Origin: Endozoicomonas euniceicola
GTDB lineage: Bacteria; Pseudomonadota; Gammaproteobacteria; Pseudomonadales; Endozoicomonadaceae
NCBI RefSeq assembly: GCF_025562755.1
Contig: NZ_CP103300.1
Coordinates: 1,891,001-1,955,000, forward strand
Direction: 5' to 3'
Length of the DNA: 64,000 nt
Part shown: in pieces, positions 1 through 9,616 of the stretch
How the letters are laid out: each line of letters opens with the position of its first letter
Position numbering within the stretch: the first letter of the stretch is position 1
Notes under the pieces: model-generated
What the model saw: only the letters and a program-made list of their open reading frames with translations
Database searches by the model: none
What the model was told of the DNA's origin: nothing
Made by a program: the position numbers and the translations under genes

Positions 1-710
1 TGGCTGATGCTGTGGCGATTGCCCTGCGAATCATACCAGTAGTAAATAACCTGCCCCTGCTGATCAGTGGTTTGATAGAACCACCCGGGAAGCACACCGG
101 CGCGTCGAACCAGCCTCAGGAAATTATCCGGTACTCTGGCCTGAGAGAAGTCAAGGGTGATTTTCTGCGAATGACTCTCCCAGCCCAGACAGAGTTCATC
201 GTCACAGGGCAATGGATACAGGCTGGCGCCTGCCTTCGTGAAAGGAAGGTCACAGGGAACGGGGAAAAACAGGGGAGCAGACTCCCCGTCAACCACTTCG
301 GGGTCATGGCTTACAACCAGGCCACAGGCATCGGCTGGCAGGGAGCGACAATTGTAAGGCAGTGGATTAATTGTGTGGATGGCAGGCTCAAGGCAGAGCA
401 GGGTTTCAACCGAACCGGCCTCAGGGGTCGGCATGGCCGACACCATTTCAGGGTGGGCCTTCTGACCGGTGAGGCGACTATCTCCAAACCCGAAATAGCC
501 CGCAAACGGCCAATCGACCTGCCCGGAAGCAGACCCGCTATGACCCGCCATCATCCAGGTCACAATAGCCAGGGAACTGACCTCAGGCTTGTCGAAATTA
601 CCAATACCCAGAGCCTGCGAGACAGGCAGGTAAGGTTCAAACAAAGGATCATGTCCGCGGCATAATGGCAACAGCAACAGGAAAGCCAGAAAAAAAAAGA
701 GCCTGGTCAT
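1..710 (-). CDS. Secreted repeat/RAP-domain protein, copy 0, 5' part only
   Basis: Only the first 236 or so codons lie in the window; the gene runs off the left edge. It starts at the same ATG as the complete copies, with signal peptide MTRLFFFLAFLLLLPLCHG and a GAGAG Shine-Dalgarno about 10 bases upstream, then the Cys-containing N-terminal domain. The frame is open to position 1. The linker, 49-residue repeats and RAP domain are presumed to lie to the left but cannot be seen. An in-frame upstream ATG at 911 exists but has no Shine-Dalgarno. Confidence 0.85.
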   Translation of the reverse strand, partial: MTRLFFFLAFLLLLPLCRGHDPLFEPYLPVSQALGIGNFDKPEVSSLAIVTWMMAGHSGSASGQVDWPFAGYFGFGDSRLTGQKAHPEMVSAMPTPEAGSVETLLCLEPAIHTINPLPYNCRSLPADACGLVVSHDPEVVDGESAPLFFPVPCDLPFTKAGASLYPLPCDDELCLGWESHSQKITLDFSQARVPDNFLRLVRRAGVLPGWFYQTTDQQGQVIYYWYDSQGNRHSIS

Positions 711-1008
711 GCTGGTAAATCTCTCTTCAATAAACTCAGGGCTGTTTGGCGAGGGAGTGTTCCCTTTCTGTGACGATTCTGGTTCTTTTTGCGACCAGTC
801 AAGTGGCTGCTTAAGCCAGGTGTTCTGTTGCTGGAGTTGAGCAAGATACTCCAGAACTTTTTGGCCTGAATAGCCATGCTGGGCATTGGTCACCGGGGAG
901 GGGAAATTCATGGCATGGAAGGATAGTCAACAGGCGCCTGACAACCAGCACTTTTTGAGAAATTACCCTTGGCAACTCGACCTCCAAGGCTATGGGTTCA
1001 CCGAATAT

Positions 1009-4000
1009 TTACTGAGATGATCGAGGTTGCTGAATCACACTCTGTTTTTTCAACAAAATAGCCCAAACCCAACTTAAATTATCTCTATTCAGATGCCTGT
1101 AAGGAACTTCTATGACATCGAGGCCTACCTTTTTGTATGTCTCAACCTTCAGGATCGTCTTTCCTGTTTTTGATAATGACTCCTGATCCGTAAAATGATG
1201 TGGCCCCTGAATTTCAATACCTAATCGATAGGGATTACCTATAAAAAAATCAAGCGGAGGTAAATTTTCAAAAGCCTGTTCCTCTGAGAACTCTATATTG
1301 GGAAATTTATTAGTCAATTTGGTTTTAAAGTCATTCTGCAATTGGGAGGGACGAGTTTTGTATTTCGGATTAAAAAATGGTTCTTGCTCAAGCCATATCC
1401 CGGCTATTGTTAACAGTGATTCCAATTGCTCATCATTTTTTTGTTGTGCCAAAGTTTGATACCAGGATTTCACCAGCAATATTAACTGGTTATTAATTGA
1501 AACCTTTCTGGCCATAAATACCATAAAACTCCAAAGCAGCTGAGCTTGTGGTAATACTGAATATTGTTTATCAAAAGAGACGCTATTTAATACGCCCTCA
1601 ATTGTTTGAGGCTCAATAAATTCTCCCAGGAAAGCTATTGACCAAAGTATGCTGGCTATATCCTGAGAGTTAAACTTGACTTGGGGGCTCGTTCCCTCTG
1701 CCATCTGTACCACCTGCGACAACAATGCCGTCACCGCCCTGTGAATCTGATGCATTTCGAGTCCGTTCTCCACCAGTTTTGCCAGCGCCCACAGCAGGTT
1801 GGCGACCCCTTGAGAACTGAACTCAGCCTGGGGGCTCGCTCCTTCTGCCACCTGCACCACCTGCGGCAACAGTGCCGTCACCGCCCTGTGAGCCTGCTGC
1901 ATTTCGAGCCCGTTCTCCATCAGTTTCGCCAGCGCCCACAGCAGGTTGGCGACTTCCTGAGGATTAAACCCGGCCCGAAGGCTCGTTCCCTCTGCCACCT
2001 GTACCACCTGCGGTAACAGTGCCGTCACCGCCCTGTGAGCCTGCTGCATTTCGAGCCCGTTCTCCATCAGTTTCGCCAGCGCCCACAGCAGGTTGGCGAC
2101 CCCCTGAGAACAGAACCCGGCCCGGAGGCTCGTTCCCTCTGCCACCTGTACCACCTGCGGTAACAGTGCCGTCACCGCCCTGTGAGCCTGCTGCATTCCG
2201 AGCCCGTTCTCCATCAGTTTCGCCAGCGCCCACAGCAGGTTGGAGACCGCTTGAGAACTGAACCCGGCCTCGAGGCTCTTTTTCTCTGCCACCTCCACCA
2301 CTTGTGGCAACAGTGCCGTCATCGCCTTGTGAGCCTGTTGCATTTCGAGTCCGTTCTCCACCAGTTTCGTCAGCGCCCACAGCAGGTTGGCGACCCCCTG
2401 AGAACGGAACCCGGCCCGGAGGCTCGTTCCCTCTGACATCTGTACCACCTGCGTCAACAGTGCCGTCACCGCTCTGTTGGTCTGCGGCATTTCGAGTCCT
2501 CTCTCCACCAGTTTCGCCAGCGCCCACAGCAGGTTGGCGACTTCCTGAGCATTAAACCCAGCCCGAAGGTTCATTCCCCCTGCCACCTGTACCACCTGCG
2601 GCAACAGTGCCGTCACCGCCCTGTGAGCCTGCTGCATTTCGAGTCCGTTCTCCACCAGTTTCGCCAGCGCCCACATCAGGTTGGAGACCCCTTGAGAATT
2701 GAACCCGGCCTCGGGGCTCGTTTCCTCTACTACCTCCCTGCTGCTCTGCTCTACCACCTGTACCACCAGTGGCAACAGCGCCGTCACCGCACTGTTGGCT
2801 TGTCGCATCCTGAGTCCGTTCTCCACCAGTTTCCCCAGCGCCCACAGCACGTTGGAGACCCCTTGAGAGCTGAACCCGTCCCGGGGACTCGTTTCCTCTG
2901 CTATCTGTGCCACCCGCAACAACATTGCCGTCACCGCCCTGTGAGCCTGCTGTATTTCGAGTCCGTTCTCCATGAGTTTCGTCAGCGCCCACAGCAGGCT
3001 GGCAACGTGTTGTGGAATAAACCCATCTTGGCAACTCGCTCCCTCTGCCACCTGCACCACCTGCGGCAACAGCGCCGTCACCGCACTGTTGGCCTGTCGC
3101 ATCCTGAGTCCGCTCTCCACCAGTTTCGCCAGCGCCCACAGCAGGTTGGAGACCCCTTGAGAGCTGAACCCGGCCTCGGGGCTCGTTCCTTCTGCCATCT
3201 GCACCACCAGCGGCAACAGTTCCGTCACCGCACTGTTGACCTGTTGCATTTCGAGTCCCTTCTCCACTAGTTTCCCCAGCGCCCACAGCACGTTGGAGAC
3301 CCCTTGAGAGCTGAACCTGTCCCGTGGGCTCGTTTCCTCTGCCGCCTGCGGCAACTGCGCCCTGCTGGCCTGCTCTGTTACCTGCACCTCTGAGCTGTTT
3401 TTTTCGTGCTTTTTCTTTGACTGCTCCGCCACCTCCACCACCTGCGGCAACAGTGCCGTCATCGCACTGTGGGTCTGTTGTATTTCGAGCCCCTTCTCCA
3501 CCAGTTTCGCCAGCGCCCACACCAGGCTGGAGAGCCCTTGACTATCAAGGTCCCTGACTTGAGCCACTCGAATCAGCAAAGCTTTAGTTAAGGCGTTAAT
3601 CTCCCCTGCTAAACCCCTATCGCTTACGAATGGGTAGAGCAACTGGCTTGACGTCAAGCTGTGTACACAGGTACTGACGTGCTTGCCACTAAACTGACTG
3701 GATAAAATAACCTCTGTTAAATGAGTGACAAAAGGTTGTAATTGTTTTTTCTCTTCCAGTGTCAGGGAAAAACCTCGTTTTCTGGTGGCTAACTTGATCC
3801 GGTGGCAAAAGTAGCTATGATCTCTACCGTTGTATTTTTTCTTAAACCTTTTTGCTGCCGCTTCCAGATCGCCTGTTTTAAACTCCTTCACCAGGCTCGC
3901 TATTGTTTCAGCTGCCCTGGTGTCCGGAGCCTTCTCTGGCATCTTCCTTGTCCCGGTGGCTCCCGCTCTTGGTTGAGGCTTGACATAAGCGACAGGCCTT

Positions 4001-4959
4001 TGACCTGGTTTACTGCCTGATCTTTTTCTGTCTGGGTTGCCCCCTCTTCCTCCGGCAGCCAGTTGTATCTTTCCTCTCCTGCCTGCTCTCCCACGGCCAC
4101 TGCCTTGTCGTCCTGCTGGCTTGCTCTTTCTCGTATAGAGCCATATATGCCAGCCACCGCCCGCCGGAAGCGGGGGGTCGAAAACCTCCGGGTAGAATCG
4201 GTGCATCAGGCTTTCAAATAACCCGGACAGCATCAGCCAGTACTCTTGCTGGCTGATGCTGTAGCGATTGCCCTGAGAATCATACCAGTAGTAAATAACC
4301 TGCCCCTGCTGATCAGTGGTTTGATAGAACCACCCGGGAAGCACACCGGTGCGTCGAACCAGCCTCAGGAAGTTATCCGGTACTCTGGCCTGAGGGAAGT
4401 CAAGGGTGATTTTCTGCGAATGACTCTCCCAACCCAGACAGAGTTCATCGTCACAGGGCAATGGATACAGGCTGGCGCCTGCCTTCGTGAAAGGAAGGTC
4501 ACAGGGAACGGGGAAAAACAGGGGAGCTGGCTCCCCGTCAACCACTTCGGGGTCATGGCTTACAACCAGGCCACAGGCATCGACTGGCAGGGAGCGACAA
4601 TTGTAAGGCAGTGGATTGATTGTGTGGATGGCAGGCTCAAGGCAGAGCAGGGTTTCAACCGAACCGGCCTCAGGGGTCGGCATGGCCGACACCATTTCAG
4701 GGTGGGCCTTCTGACCGGTGAAGTGACTATCTCCAAACCCGAAATAGCCCGCAAACGGCCAATCGACCTGCCCGGAAGCAGACCCCCTATGACCCGCCAT
4801 CATCCAGGTCATAATAGCCAGGGAACTGACCTCAGGCTTGTCGAAATTACCAATACCCAGAGCCTGCGAGACAGGCAGGTAAGGTTCAAACAAGGGATCA
4901 TGTCCGTGGCATAATGGCAACAGCAACAGGAAAGCCAGAAAAAAAAAGAGCCTGGTCAT
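1009..4959 (-). CDS. Secreted 49-residue-repeat protein with C-terminal RAP domain, copy 1 (12 repeats)
   Basis: Predicted 1316 aa. Residues 1-19 are a signal peptide (Leu/Phe core, likely cleavage after LCHG). Residues 20-275 form an unrecognised domain with Cys at 106, 121, 129, 153, 169 and 174. Residues 280-345 are a Gly/Arg/Lys-rich linker, and 345-470 are helical. Twelve repeats of the pattern FxxQxVxNLLWALAKL, then a variable helix GLxMxQ and AVTALLPQVVQ, occupy 470-1095 (nt 1675-3552). This resembles octotricopeptide/DUF1601-type alpha-alpha repeats. A cap repeat (WSIAFLGEF) precedes the RAP domain in the last 85 residues: PPLDFF, IEIQGPHHF, TGKTILK. Known RAP proteins bind or process RNA; that role here is inference. 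The start was chosen over ATG 5160 because of the GAGAG Shine-Dalgarno, the signal peptide, and breaks in the longer frame in other copies. The first repeat has a Lys/Glu-rich insert (SKKKHEKNSSEVQVTEQ). Confidence 0.85.
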   Translation of the reverse strand: MTRLFFFLAFLLLLPLCHGHDPLFEPYLPVSQALGIGNFDKPEVSSLAIMTWMMAGHRGSASGQVDWPFAGYFGFGDSHFTGQKAHPEMVSAMPTPEAGSVETLLCLEPAIHTINPLPYNCRSLPVDACGLVVSHDPEVVDGEPAPLFFPVPCDLPFTKAGASLYPLPCDDELCLGWESHSQKITLDFPQARVPDNFLRLVRRTGVLPGWFYQTTDQQGQVIYYWYDSQGNRYSISQQEYWLMLSGLFESLMHRFYPEVFDPPLPAGGGWHIWLYTRKSKPAGRQGSGRGRAGRRGKIQLAAGGRGGNPDRKRSGSKPGQRPVAYVKPQPRAGATGTRKMPEKAPDTRAAETIASLVKEFKTGDLEAAAKRFKKKYNGRDHSYFCHRIKLATRKRGFSLTLEEKKQLQPFVTHLTEVILSSQFSGKHVSTCVHSLTSSQLLYPFVSDRGLAGEINALTKALLIRVAQVRDLDSQGLSSLVWALAKLVEKGLEIQQTHSAMTALLPQVVEVAEQSKKKHEKNSSEVQVTEQASRAQLPQAAEETSPRDRFSSQGVSNVLWALGKLVEKGLEMQQVNSAVTELLPLVVQMAEGTSPEAGFSSQGVSNLLWALAKLVESGLRMRQANSAVTALLPQVVQVAEGASCQDGFIPQHVASLLWALTKLMENGLEIQQAHRAVTAMLLRVAQIAEETSPRDGFSSQGVSNVLWALGKLVENGLRMRQANSAVTALLPLVVQVVEQSSREVVEETSPEAGFNSQGVSNLMWALAKLVENGLEMQQAHRAVTALLPQVVQVAGGMNLRAGFNAQEVANLLWALAKLVERGLEMPQTNRAVTALLTQVVQMSEGTSLRAGFRSQGVANLLWALTKLVENGLEMQQAHKAMTALLPQVVEVAEKKSLEAGFSSQAVSNLLWALAKLMENGLGMQQAHRAVTALLPQVVQVAEGTSLRAGFCSQGVANLLWALAKLMENGLEMQQAHRAVTALLPQVVQVAEGTSLRAGFNPQEVANLLWALAKLMENGLEMQQAHRAVTALLPQVVQVAEGASPQAEFSSQGVANLLWALAKLVENGLEMHQIHRAVTALLSQVVQMAEGTSPQVKFNSQDIASILWSIAFLGEFIEPQTIEGVLNSVSFDKQYSVLPQAQLLWSFMVFMARKVSINNQLILLVKSWYQTLAQQKNDEQLESLLTIAGIWLEQEPFFNPKYKTRPSQLQNDFKTKLTNKFPNIEFSEEQAFENLPPLDFFIGNPYRLGIEIQGPHHFTDQESLSKTGKTILKVETYKKVGLDVIEVPYRHLNRDNLSWVWAILLKKQSVIQQPRSSQ

Positions 4960-5258
4960 GCTGGTAAATCTCTCTTCAATAAATTCAGGGCTGCTTGGCG
5001 AGGGAGTGTTCCCTTTCTGTGACGATTCTGGTTCTTTTTGCGACCAGTCAAGTGGCTGCTTAAGCCAGGCGTTCCGTTGCTGGAGTTGAGCAAGATACTC
5101 CAGAACTTTTTGGCCTGGATAGCCATGTTGGGCATTGGTCACCGGGGAGGGGAAATTCATGGCATGGAAGGATAGTCAACAGGCGCCTGACAACCAGCAC
5201 TTTTTGAAAAATTACCCTTGGGCGACTCGACCTCCAAGGCTATGGGTTCACCGAATAT
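4960..5258 (-). promoter_or_regulatory. Full-length intergenic spacer of the array (representative)
   Basis: Spacers of 298-299 bp of this kind lie at 711-1008, 4960-5258, 9318-9616, 12968-13266, 17524-17822, 35410-35708 and 39288-39585. The part next to each start carries GAAGAGAG about 10 bases before ATG. Further upstream is the palindrome CAGGCGCCTG next to TTGACT. That hexamer could serve as a -35 box, but no good -10 is seen 16-18 bases downstream, so promoter position is uncertain. No convincing rho-independent terminator is visible after the stop codons, so co-transcription is possible. Confidence 0.4.
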
Positions 5259-8200
5259 TTACTGAGATGATCGAGGTTGCTGAATCACACTCTGTTTTTT
5301 CAACAAAATAGCCCAAACCCAACTTAAATTATCTCTATTCAGATGCCTGTAAGGCACTTCTATGACATCGAGGCCTACCTTTTTGTATGTCTCAACCTTC
5401 AGGATCGTCTTTCCTGTTTTTGATAATGACTCCTGGTCCGTAAAATGATGTGGCCCCTGAATTTCAATACCTAATCGATAGGGATTACCTATAAAAAAAT
5501 CAAGCGGAGGTAAATTTTCAAAAGCCTGTTCCTCTGAGAACTCTATATTGGGAAATTCATTAGTCAATTTGGTTTTAAAGTCATTCTGCAATTGGGAGGG
5601 ACGAGTTTTGTATTTCGGATTAAAAAATGGTTCTTGCTCAAGCCATATCCCGGCTATTGTTAACAGTGATTCCAATTGCTCATCATTTTTTTGTTGTGCC
5701 AAAGTTTGATACCAGGATTTCACCAGCAATATTAACTGGTTATTAATTGAAACCTTTCTGGCCATAAATACCATAAAACTCCAAAGCAGCTGAGCTTGTG
5801 GTAATACTGAATATTGTTTATCAGAAGAGAAGCTATTTAATACGCCCTCAATTGTTTGAGGCTCAATAAATTCTCCCAGGGAAGCTATTGACCAAAGTAT
5901 GTTGGCTATATCCTGAGAGTTAAACTTGACTTGGGGGCTCGTTCCCTCTGCCATCTGTACCACCTGCGACAACAATGCCGTCACCGCCCTGTGAATCTGA
6001 TGCATTTCGAGTCCGTTCTCCACCAGTTTCGCCAGCGCCCACAGCAGGTTGGCGACCCCTTGAGAACTGAACTCAGCCTGGGGGCTCGCTCCTTCTGCCA
6101 CCTGCACCACCTGCGGCAACAGTGCCGTCACCGCCCTGTGAGCCTGCTGCATTTCGAGCCCGTTCTCCACCAGTTTCGCCAGCACCCACAGCTGGTTGGC
6201 GACTTCCTGAGGATTAAACCCGGCCTGGGGGCTCGCTCCTTCTGCCACCTGTACCACCTGCGGCAACAGTGCCGTCACCACCCTGTGGGCCTGCTGCATT
6301 CCGAGTCCGTTCTCCACCAGTTTCGCCAGCGCCCACAGCAGGTTGGCGACCCCTTGAGAACTGAACTCAGCCTGGGGGCTCGCTCCCTCTGCCACCTGTA
6401 CCACCTGCGGCAACAGTGCCGTCACCGCCCTGTGAGCCTGCTGCATTTCGAGCCCGTTCCCCACCAGTTTCGCCAGCGCCCACAGCAGGTTGGCGACTGT
6501 CTGAGGATTAAACCCGGCTTGGAGGCTCGCTCCCTCTGCCATCTGCACCACCAGCGGCAACAGCGCCGTCACCGCACTTTGGGCCTGCTGCATCTCAAGT
6601 CCGTTCTCCACCAGTTTCGCCAGCGCCCACAGCAGGCTGGCAACGTGTTGTGGAACAAACCCGGTCCGGAGGCTCGTTCCCTCTGACATCAGTACCACCT
6701 GCGGCAACAGTGCCGTCACCGCCCTTTGGGCCTGCTGCATTTCGAGTCCGTTCTCCACCAGTTTCGCCAGCGCCCACAGCAGGTTGGAGACCCCTTGAGA
6801 AGTGAACCCGGCCTGAGAGCTCGTTCCCTCTGCCACCTGTACCACCTGCGGTAACAGTGCCGTCACCGCCCTGTGAGCCTGCTGCATTTCGAGCCCGTTC
6901 TCCATCAGTTTCGCCAGCGCCCACAGCAGGTTGGCGACTTCCTGAGGATTAAACCCAGCCCGGAGGTTCCTTCCCTCTGCTATCTGTACCACCTGCGGCA
7001 ACAGTGCCGTCACCGCCCTGTGAGCCTGCTGCATTCCGAGCCCGTTCTCCATCAGTTTCGCCAGCGCCCACAGCAGGTTGGAGATCCCTTGAGAAGTGAA
7101 CCCGGCATGAGAGCTCGTTCCCTCTGCTATCTGTGCCACCCGCGACAACAGCGCCGTCACCGCCCTGTTGGCCCGCTGCATTTCGAGTCCGTTCTCCACC
7201 AGTTTCGCCAGCACCCATAGCAGGTTGGAGACCGCTTGAGAACTGAACCCGGCCTCGGGGCTCTTTTTCTCTGCCACCTCCACCACTTGCGGCAACAGTG
7301 CCCTCATCGCCTTGTGAGCCTGTTGCATTTCGAGTCCGTTCTCCACCAGTTTCGCCAGCGCCCACAGCAGGTTGGTGACCCCTTGAGAATTGAACCCGGC
7401 CTCGGGGCTCATTTCCTCTACTACCTCCCTGCTGCTCTGCTCTACCACCTGCACCACCAGTGGCAAAAGCGCCGTCACCGCACTGTTGGCCTGTCGCATC
7501 CTGAGTCCGTTCTCCACCAGTTTCGCCAGCGCCCACAGCAGGTTGGAGACCCCTTGAGAGCTGAACCCGGCCTCGGGGCTCGTTCCTTCTGCCATCTGCA
7601 CCACCAGCGGCAACAGTGCCGTCACCGCACTGTTGACCTGTTGCATTTCGAGTCCCTTCTCCACTAGTTTCCCCAGCGCCCACAGCACGTTGGAGACCCC
7701 TTGAGAGCTGAACCTGTCCCGTGGGCTCGTTTCCTCTGCCGCCTGCGGCAACTGCGCCCTGCTGGCCTGCTCTGTTACCTGCACCACCTGCGGCAACAGT
7801 GCCGTCACCGCACTGTGGGTCTGTTGTATTTCGAGCCCCTTCTCCACCAGTTTCGCCAGCGCCCACACCAGGCTGGAGAGCCCTTGACTATCAAGGTCCC
7901 TGACTTGAGCCACTCGAATCAGCAAAGCTTTAGTTAAGGTGTCAATCTCCCCTGCTAAACCCCTATCGCTTACGAATGGGTAGAGCAACTGGCTTGACGT
8001 CAAGCTGTGTACACAGATGCTGACGTGCTTGCCACTAAACCGACTGGAAGAAATAACCTCTGCTAAATGAGTGACAAAAGGTTGTAATTGTTTTTTCTCT
8101 TCCAGTGTCAGGGAAAAACCTCGCTTCTTGGTGGCTAACTTGATCCGGTTGCAAAAGTAGCTATGATCTTTACCGTTGTATTTTTTCTTAAACCTTTTTG

Positions 8201-9317
8201 CTGCCGCTTCCAGATCGCCTGTTTTAAACTCCTTCACTAGGCTCGCTATTGTTTCAGCTGCCCTGGTGTCCGGAGCCTTCTCTGGCATCTTCCTTGTCCC
8301 GGTGGCTCCCGCTCTTGGTTGAGGCTTGACATAAGCGACAGGCCTTTGACCTGGTTTACTGTCTGGTCTTTTTCTGTCTGGGTTGCCCCCTCTTCCTCCG
8401 GCAGCCAGTTGTATCTTTCCTCTCCCTCCTGCTCTTCCATCTGCTCTCCCACGGCCACTGCCTTGTCGTCCTGCTGGCTTGCTCTTTCTCGTATAGAGCC
8501 ATATATGCCAGCCACCGCCCGCCGGAAGCGGGGGGTCGAAAACCTCCGGGTAGAATCGGTGCATCAGGCTTTCAAATAACCGGGACAGCATCAGCCAGTA
8601 CTCTTGCTGGCTGATGCTGTGGCGATTGCCCTGCGAATCATACCAGTAGTAAATAACCTGCCCCTGCTGATCAGTGGTTTGATAGAACCACCCGGGAAGC
8701 ACACCGGCGCGTCGAACCAGCCTCAGGAAGTTATCCGGTACTCTGGCCTGAGAGAAGTCAAGGGTGATTTTCTGCGAATGACTCTCCCAACCCAGACAGA
8801 GTTCATCGTCACAGGGCAATGGATACAGGCTGGCGCCTGCCTTCGTGAAAGGAAGGTCACAGGGAACGGGGAAAAACAGGGGAGCTGGCTCCCCGTCAAC
8901 CACTTCAGGGTCATGGCTTGCAACCAGGCCACAGGCATCGGCTGGCAGGGAGCGACAATTGTAAGGCAGTGGATTAATTGTGTGGGTGGCAGGCTCAAGG
9001 CAGAGCAGGGTTTCAGCCGAACCGGCCTCAGGGGTCGGCATGGCCGACACCATTTCAGGGTGGGCCTTCTGACCGGTGAGGCGACTATCTCCAAACCCGA
9101 AATAGCCCGCAAGCGGCCAATCGACCTGCCCGGAAGCAGACCCCCTATGACCCGCCATCATCCAGGTCATAATAGCCAGGGAACTGACCTCAGGTTTGTC
9201 GAAATTACCAATACCCAGAGCCTGCGGGACAGGCAGGTAAGGTTCGAACAAGGGATCATGTCCGTGGCATAATGGCAACAGCAACAGGAAAGCCAGAAAA
9301 AAAAAGAGCCTGGTCAT
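5259..9317 (-). CDS. Secreted 49-residue-repeat protein with RAP domain, copy 2 (13 repeats)
   Basis: Predicted 1352 aa, with thirteen full repeats and a cap (repeat block about nt 5925-7890). Same layout as copy 1, with two differences in the block. The first repeat lacks the SKKKHEKNSSEVQ insert, and repeat 3 carries an 8-residue extension (SSREVVEE) also found in other copies. Repeats 9-11 (FVPQHVAS, FNPQTVAN, FSSQGVAN) form a cassette that recurs in copies 6, 7 and 8. The C-terminus ends IQQPRSSQ after an intact RAP domain. The linker is slightly longer than in copy 1 (RADGRAGGRG). Spacing to the next gene's stop is 299 bp. Family assignment by repeat pattern and RAP motif; function inferred. 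Confidence 0.85.
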   Translation of the reverse strand: MTRLFFFLAFLLLLPLCHGHDPLFEPYLPVPQALGIGNFDKPEVSSLAIMTWMMAGHRGSASGQVDWPLAGYFGFGDSRLTGQKAHPEMVSAMPTPEAGSAETLLCLEPATHTINPLPYNCRSLPADACGLVASHDPEVVDGEPAPLFFPVPCDLPFTKAGASLYPLPCDDELCLGWESHSQKITLDFSQARVPDNFLRLVRRAGVLPGWFYQTTDQQGQVIYYWYDSQGNRHSISQQEYWLMLSRLFESLMHRFYPEVFDPPLPAGGGWHIWLYTRKSKPAGRQGSGRGRADGRAGGRGKIQLAAGGRGGNPDRKRPDSKPGQRPVAYVKPQPRAGATGTRKMPEKAPDTRAAETIASLVKEFKTGDLEAAAKRFKKKYNGKDHSYFCNRIKLATKKRGFSLTLEEKKQLQPFVTHLAEVISSSRFSGKHVSICVHSLTSSQLLYPFVSDRGLAGEIDTLTKALLIRVAQVRDLDSQGLSSLVWALAKLVEKGLEIQQTHSAVTALLPQVVQVTEQASRAQLPQAAEETSPRDRFSSQGVSNVLWALGKLVEKGLEMQQVNSAVTALLPLVVQMAEGTSPEAGFSSQGVSNLLWALAKLVENGLRMRQANSAVTALLPLVVQVVEQSSREVVEEMSPEAGFNSQGVTNLLWALAKLVENGLEMQQAHKAMRALLPQVVEVAEKKSPEAGFSSQAVSNLLWVLAKLVENGLEMQRANRAVTALLSRVAQIAEGTSSHAGFTSQGISNLLWALAKLMENGLGMQQAHRAVTALLPQVVQIAEGRNLRAGFNPQEVANLLWALAKLMENGLEMQQAHRAVTALLPQVVQVAEGTSSQAGFTSQGVSNLLWALAKLVENGLEMQQAQRAVTALLPQVVLMSEGTSLRTGFVPQHVASLLWALAKLVENGLEMQQAQSAVTALLPLVVQMAEGASLQAGFNPQTVANLLWALAKLVGNGLEMQQAHRAVTALLPQVVQVAEGASPQAEFSSQGVANLLWALAKLVENGLGMQQAHRVVTALLPQVVQVAEGASPQAGFNPQEVANQLWVLAKLVENGLEMQQAHRAVTALLPQVVQVAEGASPQAEFSSQGVANLLWALAKLVENGLEMHQIHRAVTALLSQVVQMAEGTSPQVKFNSQDIANILWSIASLGEFIEPQTIEGVLNSFSSDKQYSVLPQAQLLWSFMVFMARKVSINNQLILLVKSWYQTLAQQKNDEQLESLLTIAGIWLEQEPFFNPKYKTRPSQLQNDFKTKLTNEFPNIEFSEEQAFENLPPLDFFIGNPYRLGIEIQGPHHFTDQESLSKTGKTILKVETYKKVGLDVIEVPYRHLNRDNLSWVWAILLKKQSVIQQPRSSQ

Positions 9318-9616
9318 GCTGGTAAATCTCTCTTCAATAAACTCAGGACTGCTTGGCGAGGGAGTGTTCCCTTTCTGTGACGATTCTGGTTCTTTTTGCG
9401 ACCAGTCAAGTGGCTGCTTAAGCCAGGCGTTCTGTTGCTGGAGTTGAGCAAGATACTCCAGAACTTTTTGGCCTGGATAGCCATGCTGGGCATTGGTCAC
9501 CGAGGAGGGGAAATTCATGGCATGGAAGGATAGTCAACAGGCGCCTGACAACCAGCACTTTTTGAGAAATTACCCTTGGGCGACTCGACCTCCAAGGCTA
9601 TGGGTTCACCGAATAT

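Noticed and set aside
708..760. Lipoprotein signal (LPLC) instead of an ordinary signal peptide in the array proteins
   Set aside because: The residue before Cys is Leu and the one before that is Pro, which does not fit the lipobox; cleavage after LCHG by signal peptidase I fits better.
1964..3520. Minus-strand Gly/Thr/Glu-rich frames (MGAGETGGERTRNAAG type)
   Set aside because: Same-strand out-of-frame reading of the 147 bp repeats; the frame with LLWALAKL repeats, signal peptide and RAP domain is clearly the coding one.
1675..3552. Regular direct repeats that could suggest a CRISPR array
   Set aside because: Units are 147 bp, contiguous and coding, with no unique spacers of 30-40 bp and no cas genes.
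4246..4914. Plus-strand 222-codon frame present opposite each N-terminal domain
   Set aside because: Conserved only because the sense gene is; it starts inside the sense frame without a ribosome-binding site and resembles no protein.
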